Shown: piece by piece, positions 1-6,050 of the stretch
Layout: every line of letters starts with the position of its first letter
Position numbering within the stretch: the stretch's first letter is position 1
Assembly (NCBI GenBank): GCA_947630075.1
Contig: CANRGF010000015.1
Span: 1-13,095, forward strand
Origin: an uncultured Clostridia bacterium
Lineage (GTDB): Bacteria; Bacillota; Clostridia; Christensenellales; UBA1242
Reading direction: 5' to 3'
Length of the DNA: 13,095 nucleotides
Program-made: the position numbers and the translations under genes
Notes under the pieces: generated by a model
What the model was told of the DNA's origin: nothing
Database searches by the model: none
Seen by the model: only the letters and a program-made list of their open reading frames with translations

Positions 1-13
1 AATTGTCTTGTTG

Positions 14-514
14 TTATGCTTGTTGCTTCTCTAATCCTACTTCTGGCTTATCTTTTAAGCACAAGCAAACAATCATAAATGCAAATGTGAGAATATTGAA
101 ACTAAAGATGCTTAATATCAGTAAGGTGATGATTGAGCCAATCTTGCTACTCCCACGAACAGACGCACCTATAACTAGGATGCTGAACACAAGTGTTGCC
201 ACCTGCACGCCAACGATTAAACCGCCAAACACTTTTAAAGATGTGCGCAAAACTTTTGAAAGAGAATCCAAATCCTTCACATAGACTTTTACTTCTGGGT
301 CAGTGCCCTTTTCAATGAAATAATCAATTTCTCCGGCATCATCCAGATGTTTTTCATAATTTACTGTGTCGCTCTCATAAATTTTCACAAAATTATCAGT
401 TGTGAGATATGGTGCTAAAATGATAAGAATTGAGCCAAAAGCAATCCAAACCACCGAAAGCACGATGCCTATGATTGAACCCGAAAGCATAAATGACCTT
501 TTAGTTGTTGACAT
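14..514 (-). CDS. Small three-helix membrane protein of unknown function
   Basis: The 166-residue protein has a basic N-terminus, a hydrophobic segment at about residues 11-36, a polar stretch at about 37-94 rich in Asp, Glu and Lys, and two more hydrophobic segments at about 95-118 and 125-152. The C-terminal tail is charged. This suggests an integral membrane protein with one hydrophilic domain, on the outside if the basic N-terminus is cytoplasmic. I do not recognise the family. The ATG at 514 is supported by an AAGGAGGG SD 5 to 6 nt upstream and a promoter just before it. The gene is complete, ending in TAA at 14-16, and is transcribed away from holB. No catalytic motif is visible. Confidence 0.75.
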   Translation of the reverse strand: MSTTKRSFMLSGSIIGIVLSVVWIAFGSILIILAPYLTTDNFVKIYESDTVNYEKHLDDAGEIDYFIEKGTDPEVKVYVKDLDSLSKVLRTSLKVFGGLIVGVQVATLVFSILVIGASVRGSSKIGSIITLLILSIFSFNILTFAFMIVCLCLKDKPEVGLEKQQA

Positions 515-539
515 AAAAACCCTCCTTATACTTATTATT

Positions 540-568
540 AATATAAAACAAATAAAAGTTTAAGTCAA
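540..568 (-). promoter_or_regulatory. Promoter of the membrane-protein gene
   Basis: On the minus strand TTGACT (568-563) is followed by a 17-nt spacer and TATATT (545-540). The predicted start near 533 gives a short 5' UTR holding the AAGGAGGG SD. It is back to back with the holB promoter. Confidence 0.7.
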
Positions 569-578
569 CTGATTTCAT

Positions 579-607
579 TTGTAAAATTTCAAAGATTATG
601 CTATAAT
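579..607 (+). promoter_or_regulatory. holB promoter, positioned for a leaderless mRNA
   Basis: TTGTAA (579-584), a 17-nt spacer and a perfect TATAAT (602-607) preceded by TG one base upstream (extended -10). Only 6 nt separate the -10 from the holB ATG at 614, so the predicted +1 is the A of the start codon. No SD-like sequence lies upstream. Confidence 0.7.
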
Positions 608-613
608 AAAAAT

Positions 614-1540
614 ATGTTGGAGTGCATTAAAAACACAGATGCTTATTCTTCACTTAAATTGGGCGGGGACATATCGCACGCCTATCTTTTCTTTTCAGCA
701 GATAAAGAAAAAAATAACCAAATTGCGCTATCTTTTGCCCGTTCGTTAGTTTGCAACACCAATTCTTCGTGCGGAAAATGCCCAAATTGCAAACAATTTT
801 TGGCAAATTCTCACCCCGATGTGCTAATTTTGGAACAAGACAGTGTGAAAGTGGACGATGTGCGTGCTATTATCGAAAAATTATCCACTAAGCCAATTTC
901 GTCTAATAAAAAAGTGTTTGTAATTCTCAATGCCGAAGTGATTAACGAAACGGCTCAAAACAAACTTTTAAAATCGCTTGAAGAGCCCACCGAGAGCGCC
1001 GTGTTTATTTTGACAACAACTAAAACGGATAAACTTTTGCCCACAATTCTTAGCAGGCTAAAAAAGGTGTTTGTGCCGAATTTTAGTGTGAAAGATAAGG
1101 AAAAGATTGCGAGCGAACTTATGGCGAGTGGAGTGGACATTCGCTCTTATGTTAGCAGAGATTTTTCGCTAACCGAGATGCTCAACCTTGCCACTAACAC
1201 GAGTTATCAGGCAACTGTGTCTTCAATTATAGACCTATTTTCAAGCCTTAATTCCACGGCGGACATTCCAAGAGTGGTGTCTGCGATTGAAGTTGAAGAT
1301 AAGCCTTTATTTTTAGGGTGTATGCTAGACATATTTTTAAATTGCTTGAATGAAAAAGAAAACAAATTTGATGAAAGTGTGCTTGCTCCCATCAAGGCAA
1401 AGTTTAATAAAAAAGCATTAATGAGATGTTTGCCCTTAATTGATGAAAGTTATAAAAAATTAATGGCAAATGTGAACTTTTCTTATATTCTAGATAATTT
1501 GCTTTTTAACATTTTGAAGGAGAGATTTTTATGCAAGTGA
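614..1540 (+). CDS. holB: DNA polymerase III delta' subunit
   Basis: HolB is the delta' subunit of the clamp loader that opens the sliding clamp during replication. The 308-residue protein has the start expected of the family (HAYLFF near residue 22), with the degenerate, non-ATP-binding P-loop normal for delta'. The zinc-binding cysteines are C47, C53, C56 and C59. The conserved LLKSLEEP stretch is at residues 118-125, and the SR pair that supplies the clamp-loader trans-arginine is at 147-148 (ILSRLKK). The length is near the usual 300-330. The ATG at 614 is kept because the -10 box lies exactly 6 nt before it, implying leaderless translation. The gene overlaps ricT by 10 nt, as holB and yaaT are adjacent in many Bacillota. 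Confidence 0.93.
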   Translation: MLECIKNTDAYSSLKLGGDISHAYLFFSADKEKNNQIALSFARSLVCNTNSSCGKCPNCKQFLANSHPDVLILEQDSVKVDDVRAIIEKLSTKPISSNKKVFVILNAEVINETAQNKLLKSLEEPTESAVFILTTTKTDKLLPTILSRLKKVFVPNFSVKDKEKIASELMASGVDIRSYVSRDFSLTEMLNLATNTSYQATVSSIIDLFSSLNSTADIPRVVSAIEVEDKPLFLGCMLDIFLNCLNEKENKFDESVLAPIKAKFNKKALMRCLPLIDESYKKLMANVNFSYILDNLLFNILKERFLCK

Positions 1541-2334
1541 TGGAAATAGTTTTATTTAACACGCCTATGTCGGTTTACGCAAAAGAAACTGCCAATTTTA
1601 AGCGTGGAGATAGAGTTGTGGTGAACAATTCGGGCAGTTTTGAACTCGGCGTTATTAAAGGCGTGGTGGACATAGACACCGCAGATTTAGTGCCGATTGT
1701 GCGCGCTGCTTCTAAGGAGGATAATTTAAAACATTGTGAAAATTGCCGCTACACACGCACACTTTTGCCTGAAATTAAAAAGGAAGCGGAAAAACTGAAT
1801 TTGGACATGAAAATTGGCTTTATCACCACAAATTTAGATAGGAGCAAACTGACAGTGAACTACACCGCCGATGAGCGCGTTGATTTTAGGGAACTATTAA
1901 AAGTGTTGGGTGCGAAGTATAAATCCCGCATTGAGATGCGTCAAATTGGCAACCGTGATGAAACTAAAACCATCGGTGCGATTGGCATTTGCGGGCGTGA
2001 AACCTGCTGCAAACTTTATTTAAATGATTTTGACAAAGTGTCCATCAAAATGGCAAAAAATCAAAACATTGCGCTCAACCCAACCCGAATTAATGGAATG
2101 TGTGGCAGGTTGCTTTGCTGCCTAAAATATGAAGATGAATTTTATGCACAGATGCAAAAGAAAATGCCAAAAGTTAATGCGTCTGTAACCACGCCAGACG
2201 GGGTCGGCACTGTGGCAGCCACAGACTTTTTAAAGGAAACTGTAACTGTTAATTTTGTGAAAGACGATAGCACTGAGCAAAAAGTTTATGACCTTGCGGA
2301 CATTAAGATTGAAAAGGCAAAAAGAACGAAATAA
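1531..2334 (+). CDS. ricT: PSP1-domain Fe-S regulatory protein RicT (YaaT)
   Basis: The 267-residue protein is a PSP1-family protein. In B. subtilis RicT works with RicA and RicF as a [4Fe-4S]-containing complex that stimulates RNase Y-dependent mRNA maturation. The family signatures are clear: HCENCRY around residues 68-74, GICGRETCC at 152-160 and NGMCGRLLCC at 188-197, giving eight cysteines for cluster or metal binding. An N-terminal KRGDRVVV stretch matches the usual beginning of the domain. The ATG at 1531 has a GAAGGAGA SD at 1516-1523 and overlaps the end of holB, so the two are probably translationally coupled. Whether the RNase Y role holds in this organism is inference from the family. 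Confidence 0.92.
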   Translation: MQVMEIVLFNTPMSVYAKETANFKRGDRVVVNNSGSFELGVIKGVVDIDTADLVPIVRAASKEDNLKHCENCRYTRTLLPEIKKEAEKLNLDMKIGFITTNLDRSKLTVNYTADERVDFRELLKVLGAKYKSRIEMRQIGNRDETKTIGAIGICGRETCCKLYLNDFDKVSIKMAKNQNIALNPTRINGMCGRLLCCLKYEDEFYAQMQKKMPKVNASVTTPDGVGTVAATDFLKETVTVNFVKDDSTEQKVYDLADIKIEKAKRTK

Positions 2335-2368
2335 ATTCACTAAATCATAATTGTTTTGGAGAGTGGTT

Positions 2369-2773
2369 ATGAAACATTTGGCGATTTTAAGGCAACCATT
2401 TTATGATATGGTTTTAAGTGGAGAAAAAACTATTGAAAGCCGATGGCCTATGCACAAAGTTGCACCATACAACAAGGTTAGTAAAGGCGATACTATTTTG
2501 CTAAAAGAAACAGGTAAAGATGTTACTGCAACGGCAAATCTGCGAGAAGTGAAATATTATGAACTTACACCTGCAAAGGTTGATGAAATAAGGCAACAAT
2601 ATGGTCGGCAAATAGGAACAGACAAATTTGAAGATTGGGAAACAACGCTACAAAAGAAATATTGCACACTTATTTGGCTTGAAAATGTGGAAAAGGTTAA
2701 GCCATTTAAAGTTAAACGCAGCAATGGCGCTGGTTGGATTGTGATTAAGGGGACAAATGAAGAATTTAGATAA
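2369..2773 (+). CDS. ASCH-domain protein
   Basis: The 134-residue protein carries the ASCH signature: GEKTIESRW near residues 18-26, then KGDTILLKETGK near 39-50 and a following beta-rich segment (VTATANLREV). ASCH domains have a PUA-like fold and are thought to bind RNA; some are amidohydrolases acting on modified nucleosides such as N4-acetylcytidine. The start at 2369 is preferred over an in-frame TTG at 2351 because a GGAGAG SD precedes the ATG by about 6 nt. It lies 34 nt after ricT, where B. subtilis has yabA, so it is an accessory insertion in the cluster. Its end overlaps, in another frame, the duplicated fragment of trmN6. The exact substrate is unknown. Confidence 0.82.
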   Translation: MKHLAILRQPFYDMVLSGEKTIESRWPMHKVAPYNKVSKGDTILLKETGKDVTATANLREVKYYELTPAKVDEIRQQYGRQIGTDKFEDWETTLQKKYCTLIWLENVEKVKPFKVKRSNGAGWIVIKGTNEEFR

Positions 2774-2812
2774 CTTTAAACTTGAAAATTTTGGTAACGG
2801 AATTTCGGTTTA
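2757..2812 (+). repeat. Truncated duplicate of the trmN6 5' end
   Basis: The 56 bases match 2855-2910, the first 18 codons of trmN6, at 52 positions. The copy has its own ATG (overlapping the ASCH gene end) and encodes MKNLDNFKLENFGNGISV, then reads TAG where the real gene has a Tyr codon. Three of the four differences are synonymous (AAG/AAA, AAT/AAC, AAT/AAC) and one is Leu/Ile. The copies are offset by 98 bp. It is best read as a partial tandem duplication left beside the functional gene. Confidence 0.85.
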
Positions 2813-2843
2813 GACGAAACTTCGTATCTTGAAAACCGAAATT
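2801..2843 (+). repeat. Inverted repeat before trmN6 with two possible left arms
   Basis: AATTTCGGTTT (2801-2811) is an exact reverse complement of AAACCGAAATT (2833-2843), enclosing a smaller hairpin (ACGAA...TTCGT). The right arm ends directly at the trmN6 SD (AAGGGG, 2844-2849). The left-arm sequence occurs again inside trmN6 at 2899-2909 because of the duplication, so the right arm could pair with either copy. Pairing with the downstream copy would put the SD and ATG in a loop. A regulatory effect is inference. Confidence 0.6.
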
Positions 2844-2854
2844 AAGGGGTACTT

Positions 2855-3532
2855 ATGAAAAACATAGATAACTTTAAACTTGAAAACTTTGGTAACGGAA
2901 TTTCGGTTTACCAAAGTGAAGAACTATATAAATTTACGCAAGACGCTGTTTTGCTTGCCAAGTTTTGCAACATTAAGCACACAGATAATGTGTTAGAACT
3001 ATGCGCCGGCAGTGGAATTATTAGTTTTTATGCATATTCGCTCTGCCCTTTCAATCACCTTTATTTAAACGAAATTCAGCCAGAAATGTGCAAAATTATT
3101 GAAGAGAACATAAAATTTAACAATTTTAAGCGCAAAAGCAGGATTTTTAATTGCAATTTAAAAGATTTGAAACTGAGCGATTTTAATAAGCCTGTTGATG
3201 TGGTGATATGCAATCCGCCCTATCAAAAAGTGAATGGGAAAAGCCTTATAAATGAGAAAAGAGAAATTGCTCTCGCCCGCCACGAAATTGAAGCCACACT
3301 TGAAGATATAATTTCAAAATGCAGCGAACTGATTAAGGATAAGGGTCGGCTTTATATGGTGCATTTGGCATCGCGCTCGGCTGAACTTGTTGCCCTTTGC
3401 CACAATTATAAACTAGAAGTGAAAAAAATGAAATTTATTTTCACTAGCCAAAAAGAAGCGTATTTGGTGCTGATTGAAGCGGTGAAAAACGCCAACCCGG
3501 GTGTTAGAATTCTAAAAGAGGAAATTAAATGA
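2855..3532 (+). CDS. trmN6: tRNA1(Val) A37 N6-methyltransferase-type enzyme (YabB/TrmN6 family)
   Basis: This family transfers a methyl group from S-adenosylmethionine to N6 of an adenine in tRNA. The 225-residue protein shows the N-terminal TQDAVLLAKF block (residues 28-37), SAM-binding motif I VLELCAGSGI (46-55), the acidic end of strand 2 (LNEIQPEM, about 71-78) and the catalytic NPPY motif (120-123), typical of exocyclic-amine methyltransferases. The length fits the family. The start has an AAGGGG SD with 5-nt spacing. It sits in the position of B. subtilis yabB, after ricT and before rsmI. Its TGA overlaps the ATG of the Nudix gene. A truncated duplicate of its 5' end lies just upstream. 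Confidence 0.88.
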   Translation: MKNIDNFKLENFGNGISVYQSEELYKFTQDAVLLAKFCNIKHTDNVLELCAGSGIISFYAYSLCPFNHLYLNEIQPEMCKIIEENIKFNNFKRKSRIFNCNLKDLKLSDFNKPVDVVICNPPYQKVNGKSLINEKREIALARHEIEATLEDIISKCSELIKDKGRLYMVHLASRSAELVALCHNYKLEVKKMKFIFTSQKEAYLVLIEAVKNANPGVRILKEEIK

Positions 3533-4056
3533 TGATGGAAAAGGAATTGCTAGACACTTACGATATAAACAACAAATTTTTAGGAGTAAAAACCCGTGAA
3601 TTTTGCCATGGTGAAAATCCTAAATGCTATCATAAGGCTGTTTATATTTGGATTAGAAATAAAAAGGGTCAAATCCTAGTGCAACAAAAAAGTTTGAATA
3701 AAACACACAGCCCCGGCAAATGGGATATGCCTGTTGCTGGACATGTGAAAGCAGGTGAACCTATTTTAGATGCCTGTGTGAGGGAAACACAAGAAGAATT
3801 GGGGATTTTAATCCCTAAAAAGGACTTTGTTTTTAAGCAACAATTTTTATACGAAAAGGGTCATCAATTTTGTGAAATTTTCGTTGTAAATAAAAATGTG
3901 GATTTAAAAACCATTACTTTGCAGGCTGAAGAAGTGGCACAAGTAAAATGGCTCAATTTTGATGAGTTTGCAAACTTGTTGTTTTCAACCAATTTTGCAA
4001 ATCACCCTACTGAATATAGAGAACTAGTTTTCAACTTATTAAAAAATAAGGAATAA
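3529..4056 (+). CDS. Nudix hydrolase
   Basis: The 175-residue protein contains a complete Nudix box at residues 71-93, GX5EX7REX2EEXG (G-HVKAG-E-PILDACV-RE-TQ-EE-LG), which binds the metal and hydrolyses nucleoside diphosphates linked to another group. The beginning (ELLDTYDINNKFLG, with an R and H before the core) resembles the YfcD / isopentenyl-diphosphate isomerase-like Nudix subgroup, so the substrate could be outside nucleotides. The start has three consecutive ATG codons (3529, 3532, 3535); 3529 has the best distance to an AGAGG SD at 3516-3520 and overlaps the trmN6 stop. It is the last gene of the plus-strand block and is followed by a terminator. Confidence 0.85.
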   Translation: MMMEKELLDTYDINNKFLGVKTREFCHGENPKCYHKAVYIWIRNKKGQILVQQKSLNKTHSPGKWDMPVAGHVKAGEPILDACVRETQEELGILIPKKDFVFKQQFLYEKGHQFCEIFVVNKNVDLKTITLQAEEVAQVKWLNFDEFANLLFSTNFANHPTEYRELVFNLLKNKE

Positions 4057-4085
4057 AAAAATGCAGATGTGATGCAAACAGAAAT

Positions 4086-4110
4086 AAAAAAGCACAAAAT
4101 GTGCTTTTTT
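4086..4110. terminator. Bidirectional terminator between the Nudix gene and thrS
   Basis: AAAAAAGCACA (4086-4096), a 3-nt loop and TGTGCTTTTTT (4100-4110) form an 11-bp stem with A and T tracts on either side. It therefore works for both converging genes. Confidence 0.85.
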
Positions 4111-4112
4111 GT

Positions 4113-5561
4113 TTACAATGCGCCGTAAAATGACGGGCGTTTGCTTAAATATTTAGACAATGCTAATGGTCTATATGGATATTTCTTAATTTGCTCGCGG
4201 ATTAAGTTTTCTAGTTCAACTTTGCTCATCTCTAACACTTGGTTATTTAATCTATCATTAACTTTAAATTTTGCTCCATTTAGTTCGTTATCCCCAACCA
4301 CCACAACATAAGGCACCCACTCTTGCCTTGCACGGACAAGCTTTTTGCCAAGTTTTTCGTTTCTATCATCAATATCAAACCTTATGCCATCAAAATCTAG
4401 TTGTTCGCAAAAATTTAGGTGGGCATCGTTACTTACAGGCAAAATTCTTAATTGCACAGGCGAAAGCCATAGCGGAAGCACGGGGCGTTCTAGTTTTAAT
4501 GCCTCTTCTAAAATTGCATACAAACACCTTTCAACCGCACCGACAGACGAGTGAACAATTACGCAATTTTTCTTTTCGTCATTTTCGTCTGCATAAACAA
4601 TGTTGTAAACCTTGCCCTCTTTCACATCAAATTGAACTGTGGATAGTTGTTGGTTGCCGTGCACGCTATCTATTGATTGCCACTCGGATTTCATTGCCCA
4701 ATAGTGTTTCATTTTGTCCATTCTCTCAATAAACAGCGGGCGGTTTGCGTACTTCACAAGTTCCAAAATGTCTTGTTTGTATTTATCATAAAACACATCA
4801 ACAATTCGCAAAACATTTGCATATTTAATGCCCATGCCAGAATTTAAGTTTTCATATTTTTTAAATATGTCCTTATATTCCACTATTGCTTGTTGTTCAT
4901 CTTTGCAAAAGCAGTGTATGTCCGCCATATGGAAAAATCTATCTCGTTTTAAGCCAGAGAGTTCGCCAGATTTTTCATATCTAAAATTTTCGCTATATTC
5001 AAAAAATCTTAAAGGCAGTTGCTTATAACTAAATTTTGCCTGTTGCACCATTTTAAACAAGCCAAAGTCGGCAGCAAAACGCAATATAAATTCTTTGTTG
5101 GGGTCGTCTGGCACTTTAACCGAATAATGCCTTTCGTGAAAAGAGCCACATTGTGCTAAAATTTGCTCATCTGCTTTGTTATAGAAAAGTGGCGAGCCAA
5201 TCTCCATTGCACCTAAATCGTATTTAGCAATGCGTTCTTGCCAATCTTTAATTAAGCTGAACATAAGTTGCCCATTAGGGTACATTCTATGATTGCCACT
5301 ATCACTTGCACTTTCATTGTCGGCAAGTTCCAACCTTTTCATCTCTTTAATTGAAGGTGCTTCGGGTTTAACTTCGGCAGGCAATTCTTCCGCCTTTACA
5401 TAATCAATTAGTTCTTCATATCCATATTTATTTAGTTTATTTAAAACTTCTTCTTTGTTAGATAAATCTAACGCAATTTCTTCGCCATTTGGCAAAAGTA
5501 AGAAATAGTCCTTTTTTATATCTTTAACTATATCTTCCCTATTTAATAATTTGTTTTCCAT
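4113..5561 (-). CDS. thrS: Threonyl-tRNA synthetase, archaeal-type, without editing domain
   Basis: The enzyme charges tRNA-Thr with threonine. The 482-residue protein is class II: motif 2 region LPLRFFEYSENFRYEKSGEL (about 182-201), motif 3 GAVERCLYAIL (341-351), and a C-terminal anticodon-binding domain with the family string RQEWVPYVVVVGDNEL (412-427). GELSGLKRDRFFHMADIH, ELADNESASDSGNHRMYPNG and FILRFAADFGLF resemble the archaeal (M. jannaschii-type) ThrRS rather than the bacterial one. The bacterial TGS and editing domains are absent, as is the archaeal DTD-like editing domain; only a short linker-like N-terminus (about 1-65) remains. H216 and H337 fit two zinc ligands, but the position where I expect the Cys ligand is D165. 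The ATG at 5561 has an AAGGAG SD (5573-5568). It is inserted, inverted, into the holB-rsmI cluster. Confidence 0.9.
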   Translation of the reverse strand: MENKLLNREDIVKDIKKDYFLLLPNGEEIALDLSNKEEVLNKLNKYGYEELIDYVKAEELPAEVKPEAPSIKEMKRLELADNESASDSGNHRMYPNGQLMFSLIKDWQERIAKYDLGAMEIGSPLFYNKADEQILAQCGSFHERHYSVKVPDDPNKEFILRFAADFGLFKMVQQAKFSYKQLPLRFFEYSENFRYEKSGELSGLKRDRFFHMADIHCFCKDEQQAIVEYKDIFKKYENLNSGMGIKYANVLRIVDVFYDKYKQDILELVKYANRPLFIERMDKMKHYWAMKSEWQSIDSVHGNQQLSTVQFDVKEGKVYNIVYADENDEKKNCVIVHSSVGAVERCLYAILEEALKLERPVLPLWLSPVQLRILPVSNDAHLNFCEQLDFDGIRFDIDDRNEKLGKKLVRARQEWVPYVVVVGDNELNGAKFKVNDRLNNQVLEMSKVELENLIREQIKKYPYRPLALSKYLSKRPSFYGAL

Positions 5562-5609
5562 AATAATCTCCTTTTTATTTTGTTTTTATTTTTTGTTTTA
5601 TTGTTAGTT

Positions 5610-5666
5610 TTATTGCTTCGTATAACCCTTTCGGGTGATAATTTTAAGTTTTACAAATTTAATCAC
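5610..5666 (-). CDS. Possible second short leader ORF before thrS
   Basis: Downstream of the attenuator terminator, AGGAGG (5676-5671) is followed 4 nt later by GTG (5666), opening an 18-codon frame that encodes (M)IKFVKLKIITRKGYTKQ and ends in TAA 48 nt before the thrS ATG. It holds two Thr codons (ACC, ACG). The ACC lies at the start of a small hairpin with a GAAA loop (5636-5625). It would be translated only on transcripts that escape termination. Translation is unproven; the strong SD is the main argument. Confidence 0.4.
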   Translation of the reverse strand: MIKFVKLKIITRKGYTKQ

Positions 5667-5680
5667 AATCCCTCCTAAAC

Positions 5681-5711
5681 AAAAAGGCAGCAACTTTTAT
5701 AGTTGCTGCCC
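5681..5711 (-). terminator. thrS attenuator terminator (C:D hairpin)
   Basis: On the minus strand GGGCAGCAAC (5711-5702), a 7-nt loop and GTTGCTGCC (5694-5686) form a 9 to 10-bp GC-rich stem followed by TTTTTGTTT. It is an intrinsic terminator placed between the leader peptide and thrS. Its left arm C can pair equally well with B (5739-5732), which would abolish it. Confidence 0.88.
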
Positions 5712-5726
5712 AAATGTTAAAGAATT

Positions 5727-5760
5727 AAAAAGCAGCAACTTTGTGTTTTGTCGCTGCCTT
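5727..5760 (-). promoter_or_regulatory. A:B hairpin of the thrS leader, competing with the antiterminator
   Basis: Arm A (5760-5750, core GCAGCGAC) pairs with arm B (5739-5729, core GTTGCTGC), 11 bp with two G-U pairs and a 10-nt loop, followed by five T residues (5731-5727), so it is itself terminator-like. B can instead pair perfectly with C (GCAGCAAC, 5709-5702) to form an antiterminator. ACAAAACAC (5751-5743), covering the last bases of A and part of the loop, is the exact complement of GTGTTTTGT at 5792-5784. Confidence 0.8.
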
Positions 5761-5783
5761 ATATTATTTTATTTTTTGCATAC

Positions 5784-5813
5784 ACAAAACACCATATCTA
5801 TTTTGATACGGTG
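5784..5813 (-). promoter_or_regulatory. 1:2 hairpin overlapping the Thr codons of the leader peptide
   Basis: CACCGTATC (5813-5805), which includes part of the Thr codons, pairs over 9 bp (one G-U) with GATATGGTG (5798-5790) across a 6-nt loop. The second arm overlaps GTGTTTTGT (5792-5784), the segment that can open the A:B hairpin. A ribosome at the ACC codons would keep this hairpin open; one at the stop codon would cover arm 2. Confidence 0.75.
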
Positions 5814-5851
5814 GTGGTTATATTAAGTTGTAAAACCAATGCGTTTTTCAT
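5798..5851 (-). CDS. Threonine-codon leader peptide of thrS
   Basis: ATG at 5851 opens a 17-codon ORF, MKNALVLQLNITTTVSK, ending in TAG (5800-5798). It has a perfect AAGGAG SD (5864-5859) with 7-nt spacing and lies about 17 nt after the predicted transcription start. Codons 12-14 are ACC ACC ACC, three consecutive Thr codons of one kind, upstream of a threonyl-tRNA synthetase gene. This is the layout of leader peptides in ribosome-mediated attenuation such as thrL or trpL. The peptide probably has no role after synthesis; its translation is the sensor for charged tRNA-Thr. It is too short for routine gene finders. Confidence 0.85.
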   Translation of the reverse strand: MKNALVLQLNITTTVSK

Positions 5852-5874
5852 AGTTTTGCTCCTTAACACTTATT

Positions 5875-5902
5875 ATTTTACGCAAAAAATATAATATGTC
5901 AA
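5875..5902 (-). promoter_or_regulatory. thrS promoter
   Basis: Consensus TTGACA (5902-5897), 16-nt spacer and TAAAAT (5880-5875) on the minus strand. The start is predicted near 5868, just before the leader-peptide SD. It is divergent from the rsmI promoter. Confidence 0.8.
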
Positions 5903-5920
5903 TAGTTTTTTTAAAATTTC

Positions 5921-5949
5921 TTTACATTTTATATAAAAACATTTAAAAT
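5921..5949 (+). promoter_or_regulatory. Candidate rsmI promoter
   Basis: TTTACA (5921-5926), 17-nt spacer and TAAAAT (5944-5949). It would start transcription near 5956 and give an unusually long 5' UTR of about 168 nt ahead of rsmI. The region is very AT-rich, so chance matches are possible. Confidence 0.55.
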
Positions 5950-6015
5950 ATTAATAGAATTTTAATTAGAATGAGTTGAAAATTAAATTAAATAAGACCT
6001 TTTGGAAAAGAAGCA

Positions 6016-6047
6016 ATGAAGGAAAACCATAAATGGTGTTCCTTCAT
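6016..6047 (+). repeat. Hairpin repeat, copy 1 (rsmI 5' UTR)
   Basis: ATGAAGGAA (6016-6024) and TTCCTTCAT (6039-6047) pair perfectly, with an inner ACCA/TGGT stem. Related hairpins, also of the form ATGARGG...CCTCAT or CTTCAT, occur at 11893-11921 and 12271-12304. The sequence GAAG..GCAATGAAGG is shared with the 11893 copy. It can also be read as a 15-codon ORF, MKENHKWCSFIKGGG, but I see no good SD for it. Confidence 0.65.
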
Positions 6048-6050
6048 AAA

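Noticed and set aside
4271..5028. Several plus-strand ORFs opposite thrS
   Set aside because: They are frame shadows of a clearly coding minus-strand gene.
5635..5826. 63-codon plus-strand ORF across the thrS leader
   Set aside because: It lies antisense to the attenuator hairpins, lacks an SD and gives a sequence without protein character.
5562..5870. T-box riboswitch upstream of thrS
   Set aside because: I looked for the T-box consensus (AGGGTGGNACCGCG-like) on the minus strand and found none. The leader is short, and the paired arms are explained by the Thr-codon attenuator.
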